Notes: generated from the sequence alone by a model not told the origin. A DNA stretch of 45,025 nt from Dehalococcoidia bacterium (GCA_002724585.1 PBPE01000040.1:20857-65881), one strand, 5' to 3'. Positions 8,892-17,983 are shown, numbered from the stretch's first letter. Numbers and translations are program-made.

Positions 8892-10076
8892 ATGCTCGAA
8901 GGTGTACGTGTTTTAGAGGTGGGTGGTGGTATATCAGCTCCGTTTTGCGGTAAGTTACTTGCGGATTATGGGGCTGAAGTTATTAAAATTGAAACTCCCT
9001 CTACAGGAGACGTTACCCGGTCAACTGGTCCTTTTGTGAAGGACGATCCCAATTTAGAAACAAGCATACCATTCCTCTATTTAAACACTAACAAAAGTAG
9101 TCTGACTCTAGATATATTTAGTAGTATGGGGAAATCGATACTGTCTAATTTATTGAGATCGAGCGATATTGTGGTGCACAATTTGGCGCCTGCAGATCTG
9201 GATTCGGCAGGACTAGCACCTGAATCCCTGCAAGTGGTTAATCCTGGGCTAATAAGCACGTCAATTACTCCTTTTGGACTGTCAGGATCGTATAAAGATT
9301 ATGAGGCGAGTGACATTATCGTATATGCTCTGAGTGGTCTTATGTATCACTCGGGCGATTCTGATCGTGAACCATTGCGAAATGTGCTTAATCAATCTTT
9401 TTATGTTGGAGGGATAAATGCGTCAGTGGCTACTATGGCCGCCTTATTCCAAAAGTTAACTGATGGGCAAGGCCAGACTGTAGAAGTTTGTTTGACTGAA
9501 TGTCTTGCGTCTCATCTTGTACAGGCAGTTCCATATTACGAGTACATGGGAGCAATAAAAGGGAGGAGACCTATCAGAGGTTCTGGTTTTGACGAATTAA
9601 TGCCGGCTAGAGATGGATATGTGGTTCCGTCTATACAGGGCTCTCAACCTTGGTCAGTTATCGCAGGATTAATTGGCTCACATGAACTCCAAGATGAAAA
9701 ATTTGCAACTGGAGCTGGGCGTATCGAGTATGGGGAACAAATAAAACAGCTGGTGATCCAAGGATTGTCTAAATGGGATCGAAAGCCGCTGTTTGAAGCC
9801 TCAGGAGAAAAGAGATTAGTATTTGGGATGGCTCAAGATGCGGGTGATTTGTATCAATGCCCACAACTGCAGAGCCGCGGTTTTTTTGAAGAAGTGAATC
9901 ATCCGGTAGCCGGCACCGCAAGATATCCTGGTATGGGTCCACGGTTGTCAGATTATAGATTCCTAGGGTACACACCCGCTCCTCTACTTGGTCAACATAA
10001 CAATATGTTTCTGAAAGATGAATTAGGCTATACCGCTGAGGAAATCCTTGATTTGTATGTCTCCAAGATAATCTGA
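8892..10076 (+). CDS. CaiB/BaiF (class III) CoA-transferase
   Basis: A 394-residue class III CoA-transferase. The start 'MLEGVRVLEVGGGISAPFCGKLLADYGAEVIKIE' region is the family N-terminus (Rossmann-like half). Further motifs are 'LYLNTNKSSLTLD', 'TPFGLSGSYKDYEASDII' and 'GQGQTVEVCLTE'. It moves CoA between carboxylic acids in the cytoplasm. ATG 8892 fits the family N-terminus; an in-frame ATG at 8862 would overlap the dehydratase gene by 22 bases. It is first of two adjacent paralogues, which may work on different acids or as a heteromer. Confidence 0.93.
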   Translation: MLEGVRVLEVGGGISAPFCGKLLADYGAEVIKIETPSTGDVTRSTGPFVKDDPNLETSIPFLYLNTNKSSLTLDIFSSMGKSILSNLLRSSDIVVHNLAPADLDSAGLAPESLQVVNPGLISTSITPFGLSGSYKDYEASDIIVYALSGLMYHSGDSDREPLRNVLNQSFYVGGINASVATMAALFQKLTDGQGQTVEVCLTECLASHLVQAVPYYEYMGAIKGRRPIRGSGFDELMPARDGYVVPSIQGSQPWSVIAGLIGSHELQDEKFATGAGRIEYGEQIKQLVIQGLSKWDRKPLFEASGEKRLVFGMAQDAGDLYQCPQLQSRGFFEEVNHPVAGTARYPGMGPRLSDYRFLGYTPAPLLGQHNNMFLKDELGYTAEEILDLYVSKII

Positions 10077-10110
10077 GGATTGTGCAGTTATATATGAGAG
10101 ATTGTTTAGC

Positions 10111-11472
10111 ATGAATAGACTACCGTTAGAAGGCGTAAGAGTCGTAGACATAAGCAGGGTATTTGCTATGCCTTACTGTGGAGCGTACCTTGCTGATTTG
10201 GGTGCGGAAGTCATCAAAATAGACACGCATTATTCAGCGTTTGTTGATACGACTAGGACCCTGAATGGACCGTATCCAAACAATGAGCCTACTGAGGATT
10301 ATTGGGAGACAGCCGGTACTTTTCAGACATTGAATAGAGGGAAGCGCAGTCTTACGTTAGATTTGAGGTCTGAAAAGGGACTAGAGACATTAAAAGAACT
10401 TGTCGCAATTAGTGATATATTTCTCGAAAATTTCACTCCTCGAGTGATGCGTAGATTCGGACTAGATTATCCTAATCTAAAGCAAGTTAAACCTGATCTT
10501 ATAATGGTTTCTAATACCGGATATGGGCATAGTGGTCCTTGGAGCAACTTTGGGGCAATGGCGACAGCATTGGAACCAACACATGGTACTGGCGCTTTCA
10601 TGGGTTATTTAGAACCAGATGACACGGGTAACCTTTCTGAAGGTTTTATCCCTAATAAAATTGCGAATTCATACACGGATTTCTTGGCAAGTTGGACGGG
10701 ACAACTTGCAGTTTTAACAAGTTTGTACAACAGGCATAATACCGGTCAAGGCATGTGGATAGATTTAGCAATGTATCAAGTAGGCGCATCATTTATGGGT
10801 GAAGGCATTCTAGATTACGCATTCAATGGGCGTAGGACTCGCAGATTAGGTAATAGGCATGAATATTACTCACCTCATGGTTGTTATCAATGTATTGGCC
10901 AGGATAATTGGGTAGTTTTGGCGGTAAGAGACGATTATGAATGGACCACTTTGTGTAAATTGATAGGTGAAAAAGAACTGATAGACAATGAACAGTATCA
11001 TGATCCGATGGTCAGATATAAATTTCAAGATCGGATCGACGAAATTATAAATGCGTGGACATATTCGAGAAGTTCCAACCAAATTATGATACTTCTTCAG
11101 GAAAATGGAATTCCCTGTGGTCAAGTTTTGAATGCTAAGGAGATGCTTGCCGATAATAATTTTATTGACAGAGGTTATTTCGAATCTATAGAGCATCCAA
11201 TTAGTTCGGGAATAGGAAAACGGAGGTATACTAGTCGCGGGTGGAGTTTGTCAAGAAACCAGATAAGTATCAAAACACCCGCTCCTTCATTGGGTGAAGC
11301 TAACGAATATGTTCTGGGAGAACTTTTAGCTCTCCCTCATGAACATGTTGTGGCATTAGAAGAGCAAGGAGCGATAGGAGAAACCTTGGAGGGAGCAAAG
11401 ATCCCGGAAGTTATATCTCTAGAACGCCAATCAGAACTTGGCTGGATTGTAGATTACGATGAGAGCAGATAA
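10111..11472 (+). CDS. CaiB/BaiF (class III) CoA-transferase, second copy
   Basis: A 453-residue class III CoA-transferase, longer than the upstream paralogue. Motifs: 'LPLEGVRVVDISRVFAMPYCG' (N-terminus), 'LNRGKRSLTLDLRSEKG', 'DIFLENFTPRVMRRFGLDY', 'SNTGYGHSGPW' and 'GQGMWIDLAMYQ'. The extra length is partly an acidic insert (YPNNEPTEDYWE) in the N-terminal half and a C-terminal tail. ATG 10111 is preceded by gagag. It lies 34 bases after the first CoA-transferase and is probably in the same operon. The carboxylic acid substrate is unknown. Confidence 0.93.
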   Translation: MNRLPLEGVRVVDISRVFAMPYCGAYLADLGAEVIKIDTHYSAFVDTTRTLNGPYPNNEPTEDYWETAGTFQTLNRGKRSLTLDLRSEKGLETLKELVAISDIFLENFTPRVMRRFGLDYPNLKQVKPDLIMVSNTGYGHSGPWSNFGAMATALEPTHGTGAFMGYLEPDDTGNLSEGFIPNKIANSYTDFLASWTGQLAVLTSLYNRHNTGQGMWIDLAMYQVGASFMGEGILDYAFNGRRTRRLGNRHEYYSPHGCYQCIGQDNWVVLAVRDDYEWTTLCKLIGEKELIDNEQYHDPMVRYKFQDRIDEIINAWTYSRSSNQIMILLQENGIPCGQVLNAKEMLADNNFIDRGYFESIEHPISSGIGKRRYTSRGWSLSRNQISIKTPAPSLGEANEYVLGELLALPHEHVVALEEQGAIGETLEGAKIPEVISLERQSELGWIVDYDESR

Positions 11473-11555
11473 AAATTAGCGAGGGAAATCAGATTGTTAT
11501 TGATTCATCAGGTAAATAGTTATACGCCTATTGGTTGGAGAGTTTAATTCATTCT

Positions 11556-13082
11556 ATGAGTGTATTCAGCTTAATACTAGATCGTTTAAATATTGTGGGT
11601 GCGTTTAAGCAATTAGGTTCGACACAACAGCGCAAAGACACGCTTTTCGCATTAGCTTTCGGACAACTATTAGTCCAATCAACGTTCATTCCCATTACCC
11701 TTACTATTCCGTCTATTGCTCATTACTTTTCAGTGGATATAGATGATGCATCGTGGTCGGTAATAGCCAGATTGTTAGTACTTGGGAGCACTGTATTTAT
11801 ATCTGCTAGGTTAGGGGATAGATACGGTTATGCTCTGGTGTTCTTCGTTGGAATAATCGTAATGTGTATAGCTAACCTATTAGCTGCGACATCTGGTAGT
11901 TTAATTCAGTTAATAATATGGAGTGGACTAGGTGGTGCCGGAGGAGCACTAGTATCTGCTAATTCCAACGCTATTTTGAGTGTCGTATTCTCGGCCAACG
12001 AAAGAGGTAGGGCTTTTGCGGTACCTGTAACTGCCTCACGAATTGGAACTTTATTAGGTGTGGCCTTATACGGCTTATTTTTGTCATTTGTAAGTTGGCG
12101 GTTGGTATTTGTCAGTACGCTGCTTATGGGTTTATTGGCAATATACTATAGTTACCCAATATTGAAGTACCATTTTCAAGGACTATTGGGAGAACGTAAA
12201 TACATCAAGATCAATTATTTGTCAGCAGCCTTATTGGTTGCGACTTTGAGTGTCTTTATCTTATCAGGATCACACTTGCATGATGGATCAGAATCCTTTA
12301 CCTCCCCAGAAGCGTTGGGTTATCACATACCTATGCACGCTTTGGCTTTGGCCTTAGGGTTGTTATTTTTCGTAATGCAAATTAGAAGCCCCAATCCGTT
12401 TTTAGATTTTCAGTACTTTAGGCGAAAATATTTTTCTATGGCCTTGTTCAGTAATACGACTTTCCATTTATCTATGCTGACTATTTTTACTCTAGTTCCA
12501 ATTGTGGTTGAGGATGGGCTCGGGTATACACCGATAGTGGTGTCGTGTATTCTGCTTGTTCACCAGAGCTTTGGATTATGGCTTCCGGCGATAGCAGGGA
12601 TGATTTACGATAGGTATAACCCAAGATGGCTAGGTCCAGTTTCTCTGATGTTAGTAGCCACTGGTGTAGGATTGCTGGGTATTTTTGCGTCTGTTGTGCC
12701 GGTGTGGGGGATCCCTATACTGCTTGTCCCTGCCTCTGTAGGGACAGGATTGTTCATATCCCCTTATAACGCATTGGTTATGAATACGTTGCCTGAGAAT
12801 AGAGGATTTGCTTCAGGAATGCTGGAGACTACCAGGCAAATGGGACATACGATTGGTACTACAATGGCGGCAATGATATTAGGTATAAGTTTGCCTGCGA
12901 CAATAGCACTTATACCGGATACTGATGCACAGATCTATTATCAACAGGGCTTTAGATTAGCATCTCTGACTGTTGTATGGATAGTTTCTGCAGGTTGTAT
13001 TGTAGCTCTATTCCAGAAAGTACCGGTGGTGACGGCGACTTCTGGTAGTCAGGAAGGTTCCGCGCCTGCAAGAGCGAACTAA
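11556..13082 (+). CDS. MFS transporter, 14-helix DHA2-like
   Basis: A 508-residue permease with about 14 hydrophobic segments, consistent with the DHA2 (drug:H+ antiporter-2) layout. The loop 'SARLGDRYGY' after the second helix is the conserved MFS loop-2/3 motif. 'GLGGAGGALVSANSNAILSVVF' and 'ENRGFASGMLETTRQMGHTIGTT' are the typical later motifs. An inner-membrane exporter or importer is expected; here it may move a substrate or product of the adjacent CoA-ester pathway. ATG 11556 is used; a TTG at 11535 in frame is also possible as the RBS is poor for both. Confidence 0.9.
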   Translation: MSVFSLILDRLNIVGAFKQLGSTQQRKDTLFALAFGQLLVQSTFIPITLTIPSIAHYFSVDIDDASWSVIARLLVLGSTVFISARLGDRYGYALVFFVGIIVMCIANLLAATSGSLIQLIIWSGLGGAGGALVSANSNAILSVVFSANERGRAFAVPVTASRIGTLLGVALYGLFLSFVSWRLVFVSTLLMGLLAIYYSYPILKYHFQGLLGERKYIKINYLSAALLVATLSVFILSGSHLHDGSESFTSPEALGYHIPMHALALALGLLFFVMQIRSPNPFLDFQYFRRKYFSMALFSNTTFHLSMLTIFTLVPIVVEDGLGYTPIVVSCILLVHQSFGLWLPAIAGMIYDRYNPRWLGPVSLMLVATGVGLLGIFASVVPVWGIPILLVPASVGTGLFISPYNALVMNTLPENRGFASGMLETTRQMGHTIGTTMAAMILGISLPATIALIPDTDAQIYYQQGFRLASLTVVWIVSAGCIVALFQKVPVVTATSGSQEGSAPARAN

Positions 13083-13154
13083 TGAATATCTGTTTCAACG
13101 TTTGAACAGCCAATCGTATCGACATGAAGTTAATTGGATGCTACGAGGGGGCAC

Positions 13155-14180
13155 ATGTCAAAAAATATTGCGGTGATTGGTACTGGTGCTACCGGAAGTG
13201 TAATTGGCGGTTTGCTCACGGCCGGAGGTCAGAATGTAACTATGATTGACCAGTGGGGGCAACATGTAAATGCCATGAAAGAGTCCGGGCTGCATATATC
13301 CATTCAAGAAGAAGAATTTACAGTGCCTGTCCACGCGATACACCTTTATGAGGTATGTCAGCTCGACACGTTATTCGATATTGTTTTTATAGCTTGTAAA
13401 TCTTACGACACTTTATGGCTAACTCATTTGATTGCTCCGTACCTGCAAACCGACGGATTCATGGTCTCTGCTCAAAATAGCTTAAATGATGAGTGGATTG
13501 CTCCGATCGTAGGCCACAATAGAGACATTGGATGTGTTTTGACGATGTCATCAGAGGTGTTCGAGCCAGGACATTTGAAGCGTAACACGCCTATGGACAG
13601 AGTCACGTTTACTGTTGGAGAATTGAGCGGTCGTATAACCCCCAGATTGCAAGAACTCCAACAAATTCTGAGTTCTGCAGGCAAAACAGAACTGACGACC
13701 AACTTGTGGGGGCTCAGGTGGTCAAAACTAGTTTTTAATTCTACTGTTGCGCCTGTGTGTGCTCTATCAGGGTTGGGCCCAGCTCATTTAGCGGATGCTC
13801 CTGAAAGAGTGCGTATATGTCTGGAATTAGGTCGAGAAGCACTTTTGGTGGGTCAGGCTTTGGGGTACTCTATGGAACCAGTTTTTGGTTTGAGTATGGA
13901 AGAAGCAATCGCTTCGCCAGAATCATTAATAGAAAATATAGTAAAGGCTTCACGGTTCGAGGGAAGAGGGGCGAGATCATTTTTCCATCAAGATGTTCTG
14001 AAAGGGAGGCCCACAGAAGTAGATTTTATAAACGGTTTAGTATGCAGGAAGGGTAGAGAATCTGGCGTTGCTACCCCTGCTAATGATGCGGCAGTGGAAT
14101 TTGTTAAACGACTAGAAAGAGGAGAGTTATCTCCTGACCCTGTAAATATCGTTCGTCTAGAGAGTTACATGGCTATCTAA
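13155..14180 (+). CDS. Ketopantoate reductase family (PanE/ApbA-like) oxidoreductase
   Basis: A 341-residue NADPH-dependent 2-keto-acid reductase-like protein. The nucleotide-binding motif is 'IAVIGTGATGSVIGG' (residues 4-18); 'DIVFIACKSYDT' carries the conserved Lys; 'LRWSKLVFNSTVAPVCAL' matches the family 'WxKLxxN' catalytic stretch. The start at 13155 has a strong site (gaggggg). The gene sits in a catabolic run, so it may reduce or oxidise a hydroxy/keto acid rather than make pantoate. No other pantothenate gene is nearby. Confidence 0.88.
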   Translation: MSKNIAVIGTGATGSVIGGLLTAGGQNVTMIDQWGQHVNAMKESGLHISIQEEEFTVPVHAIHLYEVCQLDTLFDIVFIACKSYDTLWLTHLIAPYLQTDGFMVSAQNSLNDEWIAPIVGHNRDIGCVLTMSSEVFEPGHLKRNTPMDRVTFTVGELSGRITPRLQELQQILSSAGKTELTTNLWGLRWSKLVFNSTVAPVCALSGLGPAHLADAPERVRICLELGREALLVGQALGYSMEPVFGLSMEEAIASPESLIENIVKASRFEGRGARSFFHQDVLKGRPTEVDFINGLVCRKGRESGVATPANDAAVEFVKRLERGELSPDPVNIVRLESYMAI

Positions 14181-14213
14181 ATACACATATATTGATTTTA
14201 TTTGGGGGCTAGA

Positions 14214-14888
14214 ATGGTAGAAAAAAAAGGTCGAGCTGTCATGATGGTTATGGTGGACATTGATGCAGAGCTGGATGGTGATTTTAATGCGTGGTACGAC
14301 CAAGAGCATGTTCCTGAATTGTTAACGATGCCTGGGTTTTTGAATGCTGGGAGATACCAGGCTATAAAAGGCGGGCCGCGTTATCTTGCATGCTATGAAT
14401 TAGAGTCAATAGATGCGCTACAAACTTCCGAATATCTCAATATGCGGAAGAATCCATCTGATTGGACTAAGAGGATATCGCTGTCTACTAATGGGCGAAG
14501 TTACGTTCGTAATGTATATACGCAAATTTATCCGGATACAAGGGATGAAAATACTTTAGGTAGAGGTATGGCACCCGCTCTGCAAGTAGGTCGGATGGAA
14601 GTCCCCGAGGATATTGAGGCAAAATATAATGAATATTATGATACAGTCAGGACTCCATCTAATTTAACAGTTCCGGGATGCATAGCAGTGAGAAGATACT
14701 CAGCAGTTGAAGGTGGGCCAAAGTATCTCACGATCTATGAATTTGAACATGAAAAAGTCCCAGAAACGTTAGCATGGGAAGAAAGACGTTCTATGGATCG
14801 CATGCATGAATTTATTGGTGGAAACTATGGGCATGCGCATGGTTCACCGGGTGTATATCGACGCATATTACCAGCTAGGTCGTTTTAA
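14214..14888 (+). CDS. Tandem dimeric alpha-beta-barrel protein (EthD/DUF4286-like)
   Basis: A 224-residue protein formed from two copies of one ferredoxin-like alpha+beta unit. Copy 1 contains 'FNAWYDQEHVPELLTMPGF' and 'GGPRYLACYELES'. Copy 2 contains 'YNEYYDTVRTPSNLTVPGC' and 'GGPKYLTIYEFEH'. The repeat makes an intramolecular dimer. Relatives are small-molecule isomerases, monooxygenases or EthD-like accessory proteins. Copy 1 keeps the polar 'EHVPE' pocket; copy 2 does not, so one active site is likely. Start 14214 has ggggg upstream. It ends inside the left arm of a perfect 23-base hairpin. Confidence 0.7.
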   Translation: MVEKKGRAVMMVMVDIDAELDGDFNAWYDQEHVPELLTMPGFLNAGRYQAIKGGPRYLACYELESIDALQTSEYLNMRKNPSDWTKRISLSTNGRSYVRNVYTQIYPDTRDENTLGRGMAPALQVGRMEVPEDIEAKYNEYYDTVRTPSNLTVPGCIAVRRYSAVEGGPKYLTIYEFEHEKVPETLAWEERRSMDRMHEFIGGNYGHAHGSPGVYRRILPARSF

Positions 14889-14938
14889 CGATAAAGGGAG
14901 TACTGATTTGATTGTTCAGTACTCCCTTTATCGTTAAA
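14884..14938. terminator. Strong bidirectional terminator, perfect 23-bp stem
   Basis: Arms at 14884-14906 and 14916-14938 are perfect reverse complements of 23 bases with a 9-base loop. The left arm begins inside the stop codon of the upstream gene. Both strands end in a T/A-rich flank. It separates two convergent genes, so it should stop transcription from both sides. Confidence 0.9.
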
Positions 14939-14950
14939 CAGCCAGTAAAT

Positions 14951-15565
14951 TTAGTCCTCTGTTGTTTGTTCAAGTTGCTCTGGAGGGGATTGCATATTCA
15001 TTTGGTTAGGTGTCAATACATGTGAAAGAATGAAATGTCCTACATCCCTTCGCATAGGGTCTGATACTTCACATCCGCGCAAAAAATCAAATCCGGGATC
15101 CAGTTCCTCTATTAGTTGAGCGACTTTAGAAGTTCCATGTCTAGCAGCGACAAGATATTCAATGCTTTTTGGATCTCGTCCCAACTCCTCTTCTTCTCGC
15201 CCTGTTTTTTCCAAATCTTCTTCGTAGTCTACTTGGTCGGATATTGCTAAAGACTTTAAAGCTTCTTGACGGTGTTCATTTATTTCTTTGAATAGGCTGT
15301 ATAGTGATTGGACCAACGTAGACACGGCCTCGAGTCTATGTGCTACTTGGCGTTGTTTATCGGTAGCCAATTTGACTTCACTTTTCGCTCTTTCTGTTGC
15401 GTTCTCTCTAGCCAGATTCCGTTCATTACGTTGCTTAGTTTTAGCTAATTCGTCTCGAAGTCTGGGGGCGTCTGACGCGAGGGATTCCAGTTTTTGTACT
15501 TGGTTCTCGGCTTCCTCAGCAAGCCTCAATTGTGCTTCAAGAGAGGTAGTGTCTACATTTACCAT
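14951..15565 (-). CDS. Coiled-coil protein, unknown function
   Basis: A 204-residue soluble, highly charged protein. Residues about 5-120 are Leu/Glu/Lys/Gln-rich with heptad-like spacing and predict a long coiled coil, the segment 'LRDELAKTKQRNERNLAREN' being typical. The C-terminal third has 'ELDPGFDFLRGCEVSDPMRRDVGHF' and a polar tail. No signal peptide or known domain is recognised. The RBS aaggag precedes the ATG. It faces a strong terminator and is divergent from the SMP-30 gene. A structural or partner-binding role is possible; the function is not inferable. Confidence 0.6.
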   Translation of the reverse strand: MVNVDTTSLEAQLRLAEEAENQVQKLESLASDAPRLRDELAKTKQRNERNLARENATERAKSEVKLATDKQRQVAHRLEAVSTLVQSLYSLFKEINEHRQEALKSLAISDQVDYEEDLEKTGREEEELGRDPKSIEYLVAARHGTSKVAQLIEELDPGFDFLRGCEVSDPMRRDVGHFILSHVLTPNQMNMQSPPEQLEQTTED

Positions 15566-15778
15566 TTTTTAAGCTCCTTCAGTGAAAAATATATTCCCTG
15601 AAACCATGCTAGGCTTTTCTGAAGGGTACAACTGAACGTTGACGATTCTGATGTCTAGCTTCTTTTGTGCTGTGCTGAAAACTATTAAAACGTATTGCCT
15701 ATGAGTGCTTCAATAAAAATCAATGCGGGAAAAGAGCAAAACAGACTTATGTTGGTCAAATATCGGGTTTACGGTGCC

Positions 15779-15784
15779 TATAAT
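15779..15784 (+). promoter_or_regulatory. Likely -10 box for the SMP-30 gene
   Basis: A perfect TATAAT lies 72 bases before the SMP-30 start, in the 290-base divergent space 15566-15855. The -35 position holds only a poor match (TCAAAT at 15756-15761). I see no other clear signal in this space. Confidence 0.4.
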
Positions 15785-15855
15785 TACAAATCAGACAGGT
15801 GAATATAGGGATGATATGATACGCCTCAAAGAGATTGTATTTATAAGGAGATGTT

Positions 15856-16761
15856 ATGGCGATAGAAAAAATTTCTTCGGAATTAGACCATATAGTGGCG
15901 TCTAATGCGGAAATAATGGAACTTGGTAGTGGGTACGGTGGAGAACATGGGCCAGCGGAAGGCCCGTTATGGTGGTATGAAGATAACTATCTTCTCTTTA
16001 GCGATATACAGAATAACTGCCGTATGAAATGGTCAGAGTCGAAAGGCATGACAGTTGCTATGGCTCCTAGCAATCGGTCAAACGGCTTAACTAGAGATCT
16101 TCAAGGTAGATTATTAGCGTGCGAGCACGACACTAGGAGAGTAACTCGAACCGAATTGGATGGTAGTTTGACAGTTATAGCTAATAGTTTTCAGGGAAGA
16201 CAGTTAAACCGTCCCAATGATGTAGTGGTTAAATCTGACGGTAGTATTTATTTCACCGACCCATGGACTCATAGGCGTCCAAGAGAAGAATGGGATCTAA
16301 CATTTTCTGGCGTTTACAGGTTGTCTGCTGATCTGGGTACACTAACGCTCTTAGTAGGAGATTTTTTGGTGCCCAATGGAATAGCTTTTTCTCCCGATGA
16401 GAGTGTTCTATACATAAACGATACTAGAAGAGGGCATATAAGATCATTTGATTTGCAAGACGATGGGACTCTTGCACTTGCATCAGATAGAATTTTCTGC
16501 GATCTAACGGGACATCTCCCAGGTGTACCTGATGGAATGAAAGTAGATGTGGAAGGGAATGTTTACTGTGGAGGATCTGGGGGATTGTGGATTCTGGATC
16601 CAACAGGCTCGCATCTTGGAACAATAGCGCATGGCCAATCAGCCACTACTAATCTATGTTTTGGAGGTAGAGATTGGAAAACGTTGTTTTTCACGACGAG
16701 GGGAACGTTAGGTAGCGTAAAATGTAACATATCAGGTATTCCTACTCCAGCTAATCGGTAA
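15856..16761 (+). CDS. SMP-30/gluconolactonase/LRE family hydrolase
   Basis: A 301-residue six-bladed beta-propeller lactonase. Metal-site motifs are visible in order: 'GPAEGPLWW' (Glu), 'RPNDVVVKSDGSIYFTDP' (Asn and Asp), and 'VPNGIAFSPDESVLYINDT' (Asn, Asp). The family uses Ca/Zn to hydrolyse sugar lactones or other lactones. The RBS aaggag sits 5 bases before the ATG. It belongs with the ring-cleavage and lactone hydrolysis capacity of this region. Length matches the family. Confidence 0.93.
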   Translation: MAIEKISSELDHIVASNAEIMELGSGYGGEHGPAEGPLWWYEDNYLLFSDIQNNCRMKWSESKGMTVAMAPSNRSNGLTRDLQGRLLACEHDTRRVTRTELDGSLTVIANSFQGRQLNRPNDVVVKSDGSIYFTDPWTHRRPREEWDLTFSGVYRLSADLGTLTLLVGDFLVPNGIAFSPDESVLYINDTRRGHIRSFDLQDDGTLALASDRIFCDLTGHLPGVPDGMKVDVEGNVYCGGSGGLWILDPTGSHLGTIAHGQSATTNLCFGGRDWKTLFFTTRGTLGSVKCNISGIPTPANR

Positions 16762-16879
16762 TTGATACATAACTAGTTATTAGTTGCAAAGAGTTTGTGG
16801 CTGTAATATTCTGACCGTGAAACTGGGCTTGGGTAACCGCATTAGATTGGGTGTAATCTGATAGTTGTAGGAGGAGTAA

Positions 16880-17239
16880 ATGAAAAGGTTGAGGTTTTCA
16901 GAAATAGATCACATTCCTTTGGGTCCTGCAAATGCAATAGATGGTTGGACTGGGGGAGAAGTGCATCGTACTAGACAACCACTACTAGCCGATGGAGCAA
17001 GCAAGTTTTTTAACGCAAGTATTGTTCATTTTGAAAAAGGCGCTATCACTGGTTGGCATAAGCATGATACGGATCAGATACTGGTGATTACGTCTGGCAA
17101 TGGAGTGGTAGCCAATGAGACTGACCGGGTAGAAGTAGCGGTGGGAGATGTGGTCCAGGTATTAGCTGGCGAAAATCATTGGCATGGTGCAACATCTGAA
17201 ACTTATATGAGTCATATAACTATTACAGGGACCTCGTAG
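16880..17239 (+). CDS. Cupin-domain protein
   Basis: A 119-residue single cupin. Motif 1 is 'GWHKHDTDQILVITSGNGVV' (two His and a Gln/Glu position); motif 2 is 'AGENHWHGA' (His ligand). A metal-dependent small-molecule enzyme or binding protein is expected. A strong RBS (taggaggag) precedes the ATG. It is 45 bases upstream of the CoA-binding protein gene and probably co-transcribed with it. The substrate is unknown. Confidence 0.9.
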   Translation: MKRLRFSEIDHIPLGPANAIDGWTGGEVHRTRQPLLADGASKFFNASIVHFEKGAITGWHKHDTDQILVITSGNGVVANETDRVEVAVGDVVQVLAGENHWHGATSETYMSHITITGTS

Positions 17240-17284
17240 CTTAGCACACAGCGACTGGAATAATGTTTTGAGAGAGGAGTAAGG

Positions 17285-17647
17285 ATGGACCTAATAGAGG
17301 AACAGCTAACTCAAAGTAAAACGATTGCGGTTGTGGGATTGTCTGATAATCCTGAAAGAGCAAGTTATGGAGTTTCCAGATATATGCAACAACAGGGTTA
17401 CCGAATAATTCCTGTTAACCCTATGATAAAGGAAGCTCTAGGCGAGAGAAGTTATCCAGATTTACGATCAATACCTGAACCAGTTGATATGGTTGATATT
17501 TTTCGCAGGTCTGAGCTCGTTGCTCCAGTCGTAGATGAAGCTATTGAGATTGGTGCCAAGTATATTTGGATGCAAGATGGTGTTGTTGATAATGAGTCCG
17601 CAGCTAAGGCTGAAGCAGCCGGTATACGTGTGATAATGGATGATTGA
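17285..17647 (+). CDS. CoA-binding domain protein (YccU-like)
   Basis: A 120-residue Rossmann-fold CoA-binding protein. Motifs: 'KTIAVVGLSDNPERASYGVSRYMQQQGYRI' region (residues 13-40), 'IPVNP', 'DMVDIFRRSE' and 'KYIWMQDGVVDNES'. These match the short stand-alone YccU/CoA_binding_2 family, which binds CoA through the succinyl-CoA-synthetase-like fold. Function in the cell is unclear. The RBS (gaggagtaagg) is strong. Confidence 0.92.
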   Translation: MDLIEEQLTQSKTIAVVGLSDNPERASYGVSRYMQQQGYRIIPVNPMIKEALGERSYPDLRSIPEPVDMVDIFRRSELVAPVVDEAIEIGAKYIWMQDGVVDNESAAKAEAAGIRVIMDD

Positions 17648-17754
17648 ACATTGCGCCAACATCGTCGTAGGTTCGGCGAAAAATAGATTCACGAGTGACC
17701 AGCGTGGACTCAAATAAGCTTAATTTGTAAGAGGCCCAAGGTGACTTGTTTTCC

Positions 17755-17783
17755 TTGACAGCGTTTGGCAGTGTAAGTACTAT
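17755..17783 (+). promoter_or_regulatory. Consensus sigma-70 promoter for DUF1800 gene
   Basis: TTGACA (17755-17760), a 17-base spacer, then TACTAT (17778-17783). Transcription should start near 17790 and leave a leader of about 190 bases before the DUF1800 ATG at 17984. Confidence 0.75.
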
Positions 17784-17813
17784 ATCTATAATCATTCTAA
17801 GGTAAGAGTGAGT

Positions 17814-17879
17814 TACGAATAACGCGCTAATTGTTACGTGTAATCGTAAGGATTAGCGGATCATTCAGTGTTATTCGTA
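17814..17879 (+). ncRNA. Structured 5' leader of the DUF1800 mRNA (candidate cis-regulator)
   Basis: Outer stem of 10 perfect pairs: TACGAATAAC (17814-17823) with GTTATTCGTA (17870-17879). Inner stem: CGCTAAT (17825-17831) with ATTAGCG (17852-17858), continued by a G-U pair, one G-G mismatch and TTACG (17834-17838) with CGTAA (17845-17849), closed by a 6-base loop. The 3' side carries an 11-base internal strand. The fold lies between the promoter and ATG 17984, so it should be transcribed. The rest of this 336-base gap (17880-17983) has no further strong structure. It matches no riboswitch class I know. Confidence 0.55.
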
Positions 17880-17983
17880 GAGTTGGGACAATTGGAACAC
17901 CTCGCGATCTCGCGTCGCCGGGATTTTGGCAAAACGTCAATGTGGAAAGCCACGAAAAATACTTGTATACAGAGGGGGAACGT

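Noticed and set aside
17831-17983. Upstream extension of the DUF1800 frame
   Set aside because: It would translate the folded leader; no RBS at its TTG, whereas 17984 has gaggggg and the family N-terminus.
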